From Mycolicibacterium goodii (lineage in GTDB: Bacteria; Actinomycetota; Actinomycetes; Mycobacteriales; Mycobacteriaceae): a stretch of DNA of 64,000 nt. The position numbers and the translations under genes are program-made. The notes under the pieces are model-generated. The model saw only the letters and a list, made by a program, of their open reading frames with translations, was not told the DNA's origin and searched no databases. The stretch covers positions 6,420,048-6,484,047 of the forward strand of contig NZ_CP012150.1 of the NCBI RefSeq assembly GCF_001187505.1, read 5' to 3'. Positions 7,731 through 15,798 of the stretch are shown one piece after another. Position 1 is the stretch's first letter; every line of letters starts with the position of its first letter.

Positions 7731-8162
7731 ATGCCCACTATCAGTGTTGCCAAGAGGTCCGCCTCTCAGCACGGAAGCCATGCGCGGCAACGCGCACAAT
7801 TCACCACCCAGCATCTGAGTTCGTCGACCGTCGTCGTGACGGTTCACGGGGACCTGGATGCCGCCAACGCGGCCCGCTTCACCGAGTACGCCCTGAAGTC
7901 CATGCCGCAGAACGCCAGACTCATCTTCGATCTGACTGACGTGGCGTTCTTCGGAGCCGCGTGTTTCGCCACGTTGCACACGCTCAATGTGCGGTGCGCC
8001 GCGGCAGGCGTCGAGTGGGTGGTGGTGCCGAGCAAGGCCGTCGCGCGGGTGCTGCGCATCTGCGATCCCGATGCCGGGCTCACCACCGCGCCCGATGTGC
8101 CGTCGGCGTTGTCGCGCCGCAGCGATCAGCGCCCGCTGCAGCTGGTCACCGAGAACACCTAG
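7731..8162 (+). CDS. RsfA-like STAS anti-anti-sigma factor
   Basis: A 143-aa STAS domain protein (VTVHGDLDAANAARF near 36-50; LIFDLTDVAFFGAACFATLH near 64-83). At the position where RsbV-type antagonists carry the phosphorylated Ser (DS[ST]G) it has GAAC, so it lacks the phosphoacceptor. Cys78, Cys89 and Cys111 align with cysteines of M. tuberculosis RsfA (Rv1365c), an anti-SigF antagonist reported to respond to redox state. ATG 7731 follows GGAG by 6 nt; longer starts are less likely. It faces the RsbW-like gene with an 11-nt gap. Likely releases SigF from an RsbW protein. Confidence 0.75.
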   Translation: MPTISVAKRSASQHGSHARQRAQFTTQHLSSSTVVVTVHGDLDAANAARFTEYALKSMPQNARLIFDLTDVAFFGAACFATLHTLNVRCAAAGVEWVVVPSKAVARVLRICDPDAGLTTAPDVPSALSRRSDQRPLQLVTENT

Positions 8163-8173
8163 CAGGAATCCAC

Positions 8174-8653
8174 TCAGGCATCAGCCGTCGGCGGCCTCCT
8201 GCGGGTGGTCAGAAAGATCCCGAACACCCCGCGGGGCCGGTCCTGCTGTTCGGTCGAGTAGGTGCCCACCTCGTCGGTCAGTGCCGACAGCACACGTTCG
8301 CTGAAGCGGCCCAGGCCCGCGTCCTCGGCGTGGGAGAACTCCGCGGACGCATCGACGACGAGCCGGTGCGCATCGGCCACGATGTCGAGTGACACCATCG
8401 AATCCGCCGCGGCCGCATTGATCAGCACCGCGCAGGCTTCATCGACGGCGAGGCACAGATCGGCAACCGCGTCGCTGTCCAGTCCTTCGAATGTGGCGAT
8501 CGCGCCGAGGATGTTGCGCAACGGCGCCAACATCGATTCACGCGCAGGCACCTGCACCACCACGCGACGCTGGTCACCGGTGTACGGCCCCGGCCCGCCG
8601 GGTAACCGCTCGGTATGAACGACCGTGAGCGGGGGACGCTGTGAGGACGGCAA
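8174..8653 (-). CDS. RsbW-like anti-sigma factor (HATPase_c_2)
   Basis: A 159-aa protein of the RsbW/UsfX type. The segment LRNILGAIATFEGLDSDAV followed by ADLCLAVDEAC closely resembles M. tuberculosis UsfX (Rv3287c), the anti-SigF factor. In the ATP-binding N-box the Asn of Bacillus RsbW (EACTN) is replaced by Val (EACAV). The only upstream start is TTG 8653, after an in-frame TGA, with no Shine-Dalgarno, so the start is uncertain. A SigF-like promoter 75-100 nt upstream suggests feedback. It is convergent with the STAS gene. A genuine sigF-linked rsbW would lie elsewhere. Confidence 0.75.
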   Translation of the reverse strand: MPSSQRPPLTVVHTERLPGGPGPYTGDQRRVVVQVPARESMLAPLRNILGAIATFEGLDSDAVADLCLAVDEACAVLINAAAADSMVSLDIVADAHRLVVDASAEFSHAEDAGLGRFSERVLSALTDEVGTYSTEQQDRPRGVFGIFLTTRRRPPTADA

Positions 8654-8734
8654 CCAGTGCGGATTGCCGCGCCGAGGGGGCGGCGAACGTTGTCACCTTC
8701 GCGCGCCCGGCGGCTCAGCTGTGTCACCCCTGTT

Positions 8735-8761
8735 GATTACCCCCGCCTGCGTGGGTGTCAA
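8735..8761 (-). promoter_or_regulatory. possible SigF-type promoter for the RsbW-like gene
   Basis: Minus strand GTTT (8761-8758), 17 nt, GGGTAA (8740-8735). Spacing is at the long end of the SigF range. The leader would be about 75 nt. It lies in the interval shared with the divergent topoisomerase gene. Confidence 0.5.
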
Positions 8762-8783
8762 ACGCCCCGTGGGCTGCTGACTC

Positions 8784-9800
8784 ATGCGGTTGCGTCGAAG
8801 CGTGGTCGACGGGCCCGGGATCAGACGGATCCGCAGGGGCCGCGGCTTCAGCTATCAGAAGTCGAACGGGCAGAAGGTAACTGACCGGGCCGCGTTGCAA
8901 CGCATCGAGGACCTGGTCATCCCGCCGGCCTGGAAGGCGGTGTGGATCTGCCCCTACCCCAGCGGCCACATCCAGGCGGTCGGCACCGACGTCGCGGGCC
9001 GAAGGCAGTACCTGTACCACCCGCAGTGGCAGCAGGAACGCAGCGAGGAGAAGTTCGACCGGGTACTGGAAATGTCTGCGGCACTTCAGAATTGGCGAGC
9101 AGCCCTGGCCGGCGATCTGCGCAGGCGGGGGCTGCGCCGCGACCGGGTGCTCGCGCTCGGACTGCGACTGCTCGACCTCGGATACTTCCGTGCGGGCGGT
9201 GAGAAGTACGCCGAGGAGAACAATTCGTTCGGCATCGCGACGCTGCAGTGCGAACACGTCAGTGTGGGCACCGACGGCGTGGAGTTCGACTATCCGGCGA
9301 AGAGCGGGGTGCGGCGCACCCTGCGTGTCGAGGACCCCGATGTGGTGCGTGCCGTGCGGGCGCTGCAGCGACAACGCGGGACGGGCGAACGGTTCCTGGC
9401 GTTCAAGGACACGAGCGACTGGGTCGAGGTGCGCGCCGAGGACCTCAATCTGCGGTTCAAGGAGATGGTCGGGGCGGACTACACGGTCAAGGATCTGCGT
9501 ACCTGGCACGGCACCGTGCTCGCCGCAGAGGCGTTCGTCGACGCCGACCCGCCGGTCGACCCGAAGGTGATCAAGCGGGTGGAATCGGCGGTGATGCGCG
9601 AGGTCTCCGACGGACTGGGGAACACTCCGGCGGTTGCGCGCAGCGCCTACGTCGACCCCCGTGTGGTGCAGGCATACCGCAACGGGGTGACGATCGAGTC
9701 CGTGGTGCGGCGCGCGGCGCGAATCAGGTCGGCCGATGAACGCCAGGCGGTCCTGGATCGGGCGACGGCCCGGTTGATCAGGAAGATGGCCCGCGGCTGA
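8784..9800 (+). CDS. DNA topoisomerase IB (poxvirus/eukaryote type)
   Basis: A 338-aa type IB topoisomerase. IPPAWKAVWICPYPSGHIQAVGTDVAGRRQYLYHPQW is the N-terminal DNA-clamp region. RVLALGLRLLDLGYFRAGGEKYAEENNSFG holds the first catalytic Arg, KDLRTWHGT holds the second Arg/His, and ARSAYVDPRVV carries the active-site Tyr near residue 289. It relaxes positive and negative supercoils through a 3'-phosphotyrosine link. M. smegmatis is one of the mycobacteria known to have such an enzyme. ATG 8784 has no clear Shine-Dalgarno. Confidence 0.9.
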   Translation: MRLRRSVVDGPGIRRIRRGRGFSYQKSNGQKVTDRAALQRIEDLVIPPAWKAVWICPYPSGHIQAVGTDVAGRRQYLYHPQWQQERSEEKFDRVLEMSAALQNWRAALAGDLRRRGLRRDRVLALGLRLLDLGYFRAGGEKYAEENNSFGIATLQCEHVSVGTDGVEFDYPAKSGVRRTLRVEDPDVVRAVRALQRQRGTGERFLAFKDTSDWVEVRAEDLNLRFKEMVGADYTVKDLRTWHGTVLAAEAFVDADPPVDPKVIKRVESAVMREVSDGLGNTPAVARSAYVDPRVVQAYRNGVTIESVVRRAARIRSADERQAVLDRATARLIRKMARG

Positions 9801-9803
9801 CGG

Positions 9804-11099
9804 TCAGAAACCCGCAGGCCGTCCGTTGCCCAGATACCTCAGACCGCCTGCGGTCACCACGTCGGGGTCGAGCAGGTTGCGGGTGTCCACCACCACCGCG
9901 CCGGGGGCCTGATCGGCGATCCTCGACCAGCTCAGTTCGCGGAACTCGGGCCACTCGGTGAACACCACGATGCCGTCGGCGTCCTTGGCCGCCAGATACG
10001 GATCGTCCACCGCGGCCACCGCGGCACGACGCAGTGCCTGGTGGTCGATCTTCTGCAGACGCGGGTCGTATCCGTTGATCTGGGCTCCGGTGCCTGCAAG
10101 CTCGCGGCACACCGCCAGTGCGGGCGAGTCACGGATGTCGCACGTCCCGGCCTTGAAGGTCAGGCCGAGCGCCGCGACGCGCGCCATGGCCAATGGTGCG
10201 CTGACGGTGCGCCGCAGTGTGCCGATGATCCGCGCCGCCTGCATGCTGTTGGTGGCGCAAGCCGAGGACACCTCGGGCAGGTCGACGCCGAAACGGCGCC
10301 CGGTGTGCAGGAGCGCCGAGGTGTCCTTGGGCAGACACGACCCGCCCCAGCCCGGGCCCGGCTGCAGGAAGTGCGGTCCGATGCGGACGTCGGCGCCCAT
10401 GCACCGGACGACGTCGGTGATGTCGGCACCGGCGTGCGCGCACAGCCTAGCCAACGAGTTGGCGTACGAAACCTTGAGCGCCAGAAAGGCGTTGCTCGCA
10501 TACTTGGCCAACTCCGCACTCTCGGGACTCATCCGCATCGCGGTTCTCCCGGCCGTCTCACCGTAGACCTGGGACACCAGCTCGGCCGCTGCCTCGTCGT
10601 CGGCTCCGATCAGGATGCGGTCCGGGTTGCGGAAGTCGTAGACAGCGTGGCTCTCACGCAGGAACTCCGGGTTCGACACCGCGTGGATGCCGCGCCCGCG
10701 CAACCGGTTTCCCACTTGGCGGGTGGTACCCACCGGCACGGTCGACTTCATCGCGAGCACCGCTCCATCGGGCAGCACCCCTGCGGCGCCCTCCACCACG
10801 GCGTCGACCGCGCGTAGATCCGCCGACCCGTCGTCGCCGCTCGGGGTGGGCACGCAGACGAACACCACCTGCCGATCCGCGAGCGCGCGGATGTCACTGC
10901 TGACGCGCAGCGTGTGCGCGCTCAAGCCGGCGTGCAACAGCTCCGCCAGCCCGGGTTCGTCGATGGGCGTCATGCCGGAGGACAACTGCCGCACCCGGGC
11001 CTCGTCGATGTCGACGCACACGGTGTCGTGCGCCCGCTCGGCCAGACACACCGCGGTGGTCAACCCCACGTAGCCGGCGCCGATCACGCCCACCCTCAT
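9804..11099 (-). CDS. UDP-glucose/GDP-mannose dehydrogenase family protein
   Basis: A 431-aa sugar-nucleotide dehydrogenase. The NAD-binding motif VGVIGAGYVGLTTAVCLAE is at the N-terminus. The substrate segment is VSNPEFLRESHAVYDFRNPDR, and the catalytic Cys is in GWGGSCLPKDTSAL near residue 258. The C-terminal domain keeps ALGLTFKAGTCDIRDSPAL. It should oxidise a UDP-hexose to a uronic acid. The ATG overlaps the preceding stop by 4 nt. It is the last gene of the nine-gene minus-strand glycan cluster. UDP-glucuronate could feed the UXS-like enzyme at the other end of the cluster (inference). Confidence 0.85.
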   Translation of the reverse strand: MRVGVIGAGYVGLTTAVCLAERAHDTVCVDIDEARVRQLSSGMTPIDEPGLAELLHAGLSAHTLRVSSDIRALADRQVVFVCVPTPSGDDGSADLRAVDAVVEGAAGVLPDGAVLAMKSTVPVGTTRQVGNRLRGRGIHAVSNPEFLRESHAVYDFRNPDRILIGADDEAAAELVSQVYGETAGRTAMRMSPESAELAKYASNAFLALKVSYANSLARLCAHAGADITDVVRCMGADVRIGPHFLQPGPGWGGSCLPKDTSALLHTGRRFGVDLPEVSSACATNSMQAARIIGTLRRTVSAPLAMARVAALGLTFKAGTCDIRDSPALAVCRELAGTGAQINGYDPRLQKIDHQALRRAAVAAVDDPYLAAKDADGIVVFTEWPEFRELSWSRIADQAPGAVVVDTRNLLDPDVVTAGGLRYLGNGRPAGF

Positions 11100-12070
11100 G
11101 CCCGCACCCCCAACAACTCTCGGGCCGCGTCGAGTACCCGGGGCACCGTGATCAGCAACAACCCGCGGTGCGGTTCGTCGCCGTGCGGGTCGCCACGGTT
11201 CCCCGCCCACAACGCCGTGTGGGGTCCGCCCCGCGGACCCCACTTGCTGGGCGGGGTCGGACCGAACAGCAGCACCGATGGTGTGCCCGTCGCCGTCGCG
11301 ACATGACCCACTCCGGTGTCGCCGCAGATCAGCAGCAGGCAGTTGCCGATCAGCGCCACCAGACCGAGGACGTCGAGCTTGCCTGCCAGCAGCGAGGATT
11401 CGGGCAGACCGGCCAGCTGCACCACCGAGCGGGCGAGCTCTGTCTCGCCGGCGTCGCCGGTGACCACCACATGGTGACCAGCGGCCCGCAGGGCGGCCGC
11501 CACCTCGGCGAACCGCTCGACCGGCCACCGGCGCGCGGGAAAGGCCGCGCCGGGGTGGATCACGACGACGCCGGAGAAATCGGGATGACCCGACGGTCTC
11601 GGCAGTGCGAGATCCTCTGCGTCGCAGGCGATGCCGTACCACTGCAGCAGGTGACACCAGCGGTCGACCTCGTGCAGGTCGGCCCGCCACGGCGGGCCGG
11701 GCAACTCCGGATGATCGCGGTGCCGGTGCGTCAGCAGGGCCTTCGGCCGCAGCGCCAGCAGGTCCGCGGTGCTCTGCGGTCCGCTGCCGTGCAGGTTGAC
11801 CGCGAGGTCGGGTGGCCGCTGACCGGCTCGGGCGGCTCGGAGACTGCCCAGTCCGGCGGTGGCCCTGACCTCGGTGACCGCGCCGGAGAGCATGGCGAGA
11901 TCGGCGAACCGCTGCGGGGTCGCCAAGGTGATGGCGGCATCCGGGAAGGCCCGGCGCAACCCGCGTAACGCCGGAATGCCGGTGAGCAGGTCGCCGAGTC
12001 CGAGCGCGCGCAGCACCACGATGTGCTCGACGGGCGAATCCCACTGAGCGCCAGGGCCTCTCACGGCCAT
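11096..12070 (-). CDS. GT9 (heptosyltransferase-like) glycosyltransferase, copy 1
   Basis: A 324-aa protein of the ADP-heptose:LPS heptosyltransferase family (GT9, GT-B fold). HIVVLRALGLGDLLTGIPALRGL is the family's N-terminal signature. The nucleotide-binding half has VVIHPGAAFPARRWPVERF and LLICGDTGVGHVATATGTPSVLLFGPTPPSKWGP. The donor is likely an ADP-heptose made by the neighbouring GmhA/HldE enzymes. ATG 12070 overlaps the SDR stop by 10 nt. No membrane anchor is seen, so it is probably cytoplasmic or peripheral. Mycobacteria lack LPS, so the acceptor is unknown. Confidence 0.85.
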   Translation of the reverse strand: MAVRGPGAQWDSPVEHIVVLRALGLGDLLTGIPALRGLRRAFPDAAITLATPQRFADLAMLSGAVTEVRATAGLGSLRAARAGQRPPDLAVNLHGSGPQSTADLLALRPKALLTHRHRDHPELPGPPWRADLHEVDRWCHLLQWYGIACDAEDLALPRPSGHPDFSGVVVIHPGAAFPARRWPVERFAEVAAALRAAGHHVVVTGDAGETELARSVVQLAGLPESSLLAGKLDVLGLVALIGNCLLLICGDTGVGHVATATGTPSVLLFGPTPPSKWGPRGGPHTALWAGNRGDPHGDEPHRGLLLITVPRVLDAARELLGVRA

Positions 12071-12756
12071 GATGATTCGGTGGACGCGCAGACCACCAGT
12101 TCGCGGATCTCACACCCGGCCGGCTGGCACAGCGCGAACACCACCGTCTCGGCCACGTTCGCCGGATCGTTGAGTTTGGCGTCGGGCGGCGGTTTGTACT
12201 GCTCGTCGCGCCCGTCGAAGAACGCCGTGTGCATGCCGCCGGGAATCAACGTGGTCACACCGACCTCGCCCGCGAGTTCGGCGGCCAGTGCGCGGCTGAA
12301 GCCCACGACACCGAACTTCGAGGCGCAGTAGGCGGTCGCGTCGCTCACGGCCTTGATGCCCAGTGTCGATGCGCACGTGACGATGCGTCCCTTGCTCTTC
12401 TTCAGGTAGGGCAGCGCGGCGCGCACCACCGCCACGGTGCCGAGCAGGTTCACGTGGATCACCCGTTCCCAGTCCTTGACCGCGAGATCGGCGAGCTTGC
12501 CGCAGGCATCGGTGCCGCCCGCGGTGAACACACCGTCGACCACACCACCGACCTGTTCGGCAAGTGCGGTCACGGCGGTCTCGACGGCCTCGGTGTCGGC
12601 CAGGTCGACGCACCGGTACGGCACATCGGCCGTCGGGGTGTTGCGGTCGAGGACCAGTGGCGTCCCACCCCGGCGGACCACCGCGTCCACGGTGGCCGCG
12701 CCGAGGCCGGACGCACCGCCCGTGATGATCACGTTGCCGACGTCTCTCGTGCTCAT
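12061..12756 (-). CDS. short-chain dehydrogenase/reductase in the glycan cluster
   Basis: A 231-aa classical SDR. The cofactor motif TGGASGLG is near residue 13, the catalytic Ser is in TCASTLG, and YCASK provides Tyr and Lys. At 231 residues it is too short to be an HldD-type extended-SDR epimerase. GGAGG lies 7 nt before ATG 12756. It lies between hldE and a GT9 gene and overlaps the latter, so it probably modifies a sugar or aglycone of this pathway. A general alcohol dehydrogenase role is the alternative. Confidence 0.8.
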   Translation of the reverse strand: MSTRDVGNVIITGGASGLGAATVDAVVRRGGTPLVLDRNTPTADVPYRCVDLADTEAVETAVTALAEQVGGVVDGVFTAGGTDACGKLADLAVKDWERVIHVNLLGTVAVVRAALPYLKKSKGRIVTCASTLGIKAVSDATAYCASKFGVVGFSRALAAELAGEVGVTTLIPGGMHTAFFDGRDEQYKPPPDAKLNDPANVAETVVFALCQPAGCEIRELVVCASTESSWP

Positions 12757-12772
12757 GTGATTTCCCTCCGGT

Positions 12773-14137
12773 TCACGACCGCATCGCGGCGATCAGGTTC
12801 GACGTTGAATAGCCGGCCACGGTCGGCAGCAGGACCACTTCCCCACCGTGGCGGCGCACCACGGCCGCCTCCGGCAGATCCGCCTCGGTGTAGTCGCCGC
12901 CCTTGACCCACACATCCGGGCGCAGACGCTCGAGTTGCCGTTCGGGTGAGGACTCGTCGAAGATCACCACGGCATCGACACAGGCCAGGGCCGCGAGGAC
13001 CCGCGCACGGTCGACGTCCGCCATCACCGGGCGGTCCTGACCTTTCAGTTCCCGCACCGACGAGTCCGAATTGATCAGCACCACAAGCGCATCCCCGAGT
13101 TGACGGGCCTGGTGCAGCAGGCGCACGTGACCGGTGTGCAGCAGGTCGAAACAGCCACCCGTGGCCACCAGGCGGCCGCCTCTGCCGCGCAACCGGTCAC
13201 GCACCTCGACGATGTCGCCGATGATCGCGGTCGTCTCACCCGCGGCTCGCCGGTATCCGCCCGTCTCGGCCGGGCTCGACACCCCGACGGCGCCACCTGC
13301 GGCCACGAACCGGCTCGCGGCCTCGACGGCCGCGGTCACCGCGGGCAAAACGGCGTGGCCTTCGGCCAGGGCAAGCGTGGCGGCCACGGCGAACCGGTCA
13401 CCGGCACCGCAGGTGTCGCACCGACCCGATCCCGCCGACGCGGTCGGCACCGCCACCTGTACGGTGCCGTCGTGCTCCGTGGCGACCAGCGCCCCGCGCG
13501 GGCCCATGGTCACGCACACCGCCTGCGCCTGCCACTGCCTGCGCAGCAGCTCGGCTGAGCGGCCCTGCGCCTCGGCCTCATTGGGCGTCACCAGTCGGCA
13601 GCCCGGCACCGGCGGCGCCCCGCGCGGATGTGGGTCCCACACCACCGGCACCCGCATCGTCAACTCACCCAGCACCTGACGGATGCCGCCGTGGGCCGCG
13701 ACGCCGCGGCCGTAGTCGGCCACGCAGATCGCCCGCGCCCGCTGCAGCACGCCGGTCACCGCCGCGGGGAGGTCGCCGTCGGCCGCGGTGCCGTCGCCGT
13801 GGTCGAGGCGCAGCATCGACTGGCCCAGCGCACGGATCCTGGTCTTGCACACGGTGCTTCCGTGTAACGGCAACGGGACCACCGTGACACCTGCGCGCGC
13901 GAGCAGGTCGACCAGGCGTCGGCCGTCCTCGTCGTCGGCCAGTGCGGTGACCAGGACGACGTCGGGTTCGCCGCGGGCGGCGAGCACGGCCGCCAGGCCC
14001 GCACCGCCGGGGCGCTGCCACACCCGCTGCGCGTCGACCACGGGTACCGGAGCCTCGGGGCTGAGCCGGGTGGCGGTGCCTTCGACGTCGACGTCGAGCA
14101 TGCAATCCCCGACGATCACCAGCGGATCACCGTTCAT
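12773..14137 (-). CDS. hldE: bifunctional heptose-7-phosphate kinase / heptose-1-phosphate nucleotidyltransferase
   Basis: A 454-aa two-domain protein. Residues about 1-300 form a PfkB/ribokinase fold (GDCMLDVDVEG at the start, RPGGAGLAAVLAARG, and the catalytic DTCGAGDRFAVAATL near 250). Residues about 320-454 form a cytidylyltransferase-like domain with ATGGCFDLLHTGHVRLL (HxGH motif) and DRPVMADVDRARVL. This is the HldE/RfaE arrangement that makes ADP-D-glycero-beta-D-manno-heptose. ATG 14137 overlaps gmhA by 11 nt; upstream in-frame codons lie inside gmhA. With gmhA and the GmhB-like fusion it supplies a complete nucleotide-heptose route. Confidence 0.88.
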   Translation of the reverse strand: MNGDPLVIVGDCMLDVDVEGTATRLSPEAPVPVVDAQRVWQRPGGAGLAAVLAARGEPDVVLVTALADDEDGRRLVDLLARAGVTVVPLPLHGSTVCKTRIRALGQSMLRLDHGDGTAADGDLPAAVTGVLQRARAICVADYGRGVAAHGGIRQVLGELTMRVPVVWDPHPRGAPPVPGCRLVTPNEAEAQGRSAELLRRQWQAQAVCVTMGPRGALVATEHDGTVQVAVPTASAGSGRCDTCGAGDRFAVAATLALAEGHAVLPAVTAAVEAASRFVAAGGAVGVSSPAETGGYRRAAGETTAIIGDIVEVRDRLRGRGGRLVATGGCFDLLHTGHVRLLHQARQLGDALVVLINSDSSVRELKGQDRPVMADVDRARVLAALACVDAVVIFDESSPERQLERLRPDVWVKGGDYTEADLPEAAVVRRHGGEVVLLPTVAGYSTSNLIAAMRS

Positions 14138-14780
14138 CACGCGCCCCCAACACTCCGCCTGCCTCGGGCAGCAGCACGCCGTCCAGCGCGATGCACAGCG
14201 CGTGCACCAGCAGCAGGTGGATCTCCTGGACGGTCGCGGTACTGGGCGCCTCCACACAGATCGCGTCGTCACACATCGCCGCCAACGGATTGGGCGCCGG
14301 TCCCGTCATGGCCCACGTCGTGAGCCCTTCTTCGTGGGCGGCCTTGACCGCTGCCAGCACGTTGGGACTGGTGCCGCTGGTGGACAGTGCCATCAGCACG
14401 TCACCGGGACGGCCGTGCGCGTGCACGCCCCGAGCGAAGATCTCCTCGGCCCCGTAGTCGTTGCAGATCGCCGTCAGCGCCGAGGTGTCGGCGTGTAACG
14501 CGATGGCCGACAACGGTATCCGCTCGTCGCGGAACCGGCCGACGAGTTCGGCGGTGAGGTGCTGCGCTTCGGCGGCGCTGCCGCCGTTGCCGCAGGCCAG
14601 CAGCCGGCCCCCGCCGGTCAGGATATCCGCCAGCCGGCTGCCCCACCGGGTCAGCCGGAACGTCTCGCCGTCGATGCGGGCCACCGCGTGCGCGAGTGCC
14701 GCGAGGTGGTCACCGATCGGGTTCAGCTGGGGCGCCGCGGCTGTCGACGAGTTCGTCGGCACGTTCACCGGAATGTTCAT
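14127..14780 (-). CDS. gmhA: sedoheptulose-7-phosphate isomerase (SIS domain)
   Basis: A 217-aa phosphoheptose isomerase. The SIS-domain signatures are ACGNGGSAAEAQHLTAELVGRF and MALSTSGTSPNVLAA, with the family His in TVQEIHLLLVHALC. It converts sedoheptulose 7-phosphate to D-glycero-D-manno-heptose 7-phosphate, the substrate of HldE. GGGAGG lies 9 nt before ATG 14780. The start lies 71 nt inside the preceding glycosyltransferase gene, an unusually long overlap that indicates tight coupling. Confidence 0.9.
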   Translation of the reverse strand: MNIPVNVPTNSSTAAAPQLNPIGDHLAALAHAVARIDGETFRLTRWGSRLADILTGGGRLLACGNGGSAAEAQHLTAELVGRFRDERIPLSAIALHADTSALTAICNDYGAEEIFARGVHAHGRPGDVLMALSTSGTSPNVLAAVKAAHEEGLTTWAMTGPAPNPLAAMCDDAICVEAPSTATVQEIHLLLVHALCIALDGVLLPEAGGVLGARDER

Positions 14781-15798
14781 CGGATCTACCTCCCAATCGT
14801 TCGACCGCGTCCACCAGTTCGGTGTCGGTGATGCCGTCCAGGCACGGATGTCCCGGCACCGGGCACTTCCTGGCGCGGGTGTCGCGGCATGGCGCGTTCT
14901 GGTCGCCGAGCCGGATGACGTTGTGCGTGTATGGACTCCACTGCGACGCCGGCACCACCGGCGCGAACAACGAGACCACCGGAGCGGCGACCGCGGCGGC
15001 CAGGTGCGCCGGGCCGGTGTTGGGCACCACGACCACCTCGGCGTGCGCGAAGACGGTTCCCAACGTCGCCAGTGTCGTGGCGCCGCCGAGGTCGAGCGCG
15101 ACGTCACCGGCGACCGCTGCGGTCAGGTGCCGTTCGTGTTCGTCGCCGGTGACCACCACACGGTGGCCCGCCGCGACGAGGGCGCGCACCATCGCGGCGC
15201 TGCGCGCGGGGCTCGGCATTCGGGCCGAGACCGCGGCGCCGGGGTGGAACACCACGAACGGATCGGGTCCGATCCGGGCCGCGAGCTCACCGGGCAGCTC
15301 CGGTGCCGTGCGCACCCGCAGCGACCCGTCGTCACCGTCGGGCAGCTCGAACCCCGCGGCCCGCGCCAGCGACAACGCGCGTTGTGGTTCCGGCACACCG
15401 GGTTCGACGGTATGACGGAGATTCAGCAGCGTCCCCGGATAATCCACGCTGATGGCGCCCACCCACGGCACTCCTGCCATCCGGCACACCAGGGCCAGCG
15501 GCAGCGGCGACTGGTGAAACGACGTGAAGATCAGCACGCGGTCGGGCACCAGGTCGCGCAACTGCTTGACCAACGCCTCGACGTGGTCGGCGGTGAGTTC
15601 GGGCGAGTCGAAATCCACCCAGGGCGCCTGCCACTCCAGGACATCGTCGACGCCGGGCAGCATCTCGGCCGCGGCACGGCCCCGCGGGCCTGCCAGGAAC
15701 GTCACCGAATCATGGGCCGCCGCAACGGCGCGCACGGCAGGGCCGGTGATCAGCACATCACCTGCGCTGTCGAGTCGGGCCACCACCGCGCGGGTCAT
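14710..15798 (-). CDS. GT9 (heptosyltransferase-like) glycosyltransferase, copy 2
   Basis: A 362-aa GT9 protein. RAVVARLDSAGDVLITGPAVRAVA is the family N-terminus, FVVFHPGAAVSARMP the phosphate-binding region, and VVVPNTGPAHLAAAVAAPVVSLFAPVVPASQWSPY the nucleotide/sugar site. A Cys-rich tail (CRDTRARKCPVPGHPCLDGIT) follows, as in many heptosyltransferase-like proteins. ATG 15798 overlaps the upstream stop by 4 nt. It is a diverged partner of the GT9 gene at 11096-12070, so the product may carry two heptoses or a heptose and another sugar. Confidence 0.85.
   Translation of the reverse strand: MTRAVVARLDSAGDVLITGPAVRAVAAAHDSVTFLAGPRGRAAAEMLPGVDDVLEWQAPWVDFDSPELTADHVEALVKQLRDLVPDRVLIFTSFHQSPLPLALVCRMAGVPWVGAISVDYPGTLLNLRHTVEPGVPEPQRALSLARAAGFELPDGDDGSLRVRTAPELPGELAARIGPDPFVVFHPGAAVSARMPSPARSAAMVRALVAAGHRVVVTGDEHERHLTAAVAGDVALDLGGATTLATLGTVFAHAEVVVVPNTGPAHLAAAVAAPVVSLFAPVVPASQWSPYTHNVIRLGDQNAPCRDTRARKCPVPGHPCLDGITDTELVDAVERLGGRSDEHSGERADELVDSRGAPAEPDR

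Noticed and set aside
12061..12756. The SDR in the cluster as the heptose epimerase HldD.
   Set aside because: It is 231 residues, a classical SDR with YCASK, while HldD-type epimerases are extended SDRs of about 310 residues with a different core.
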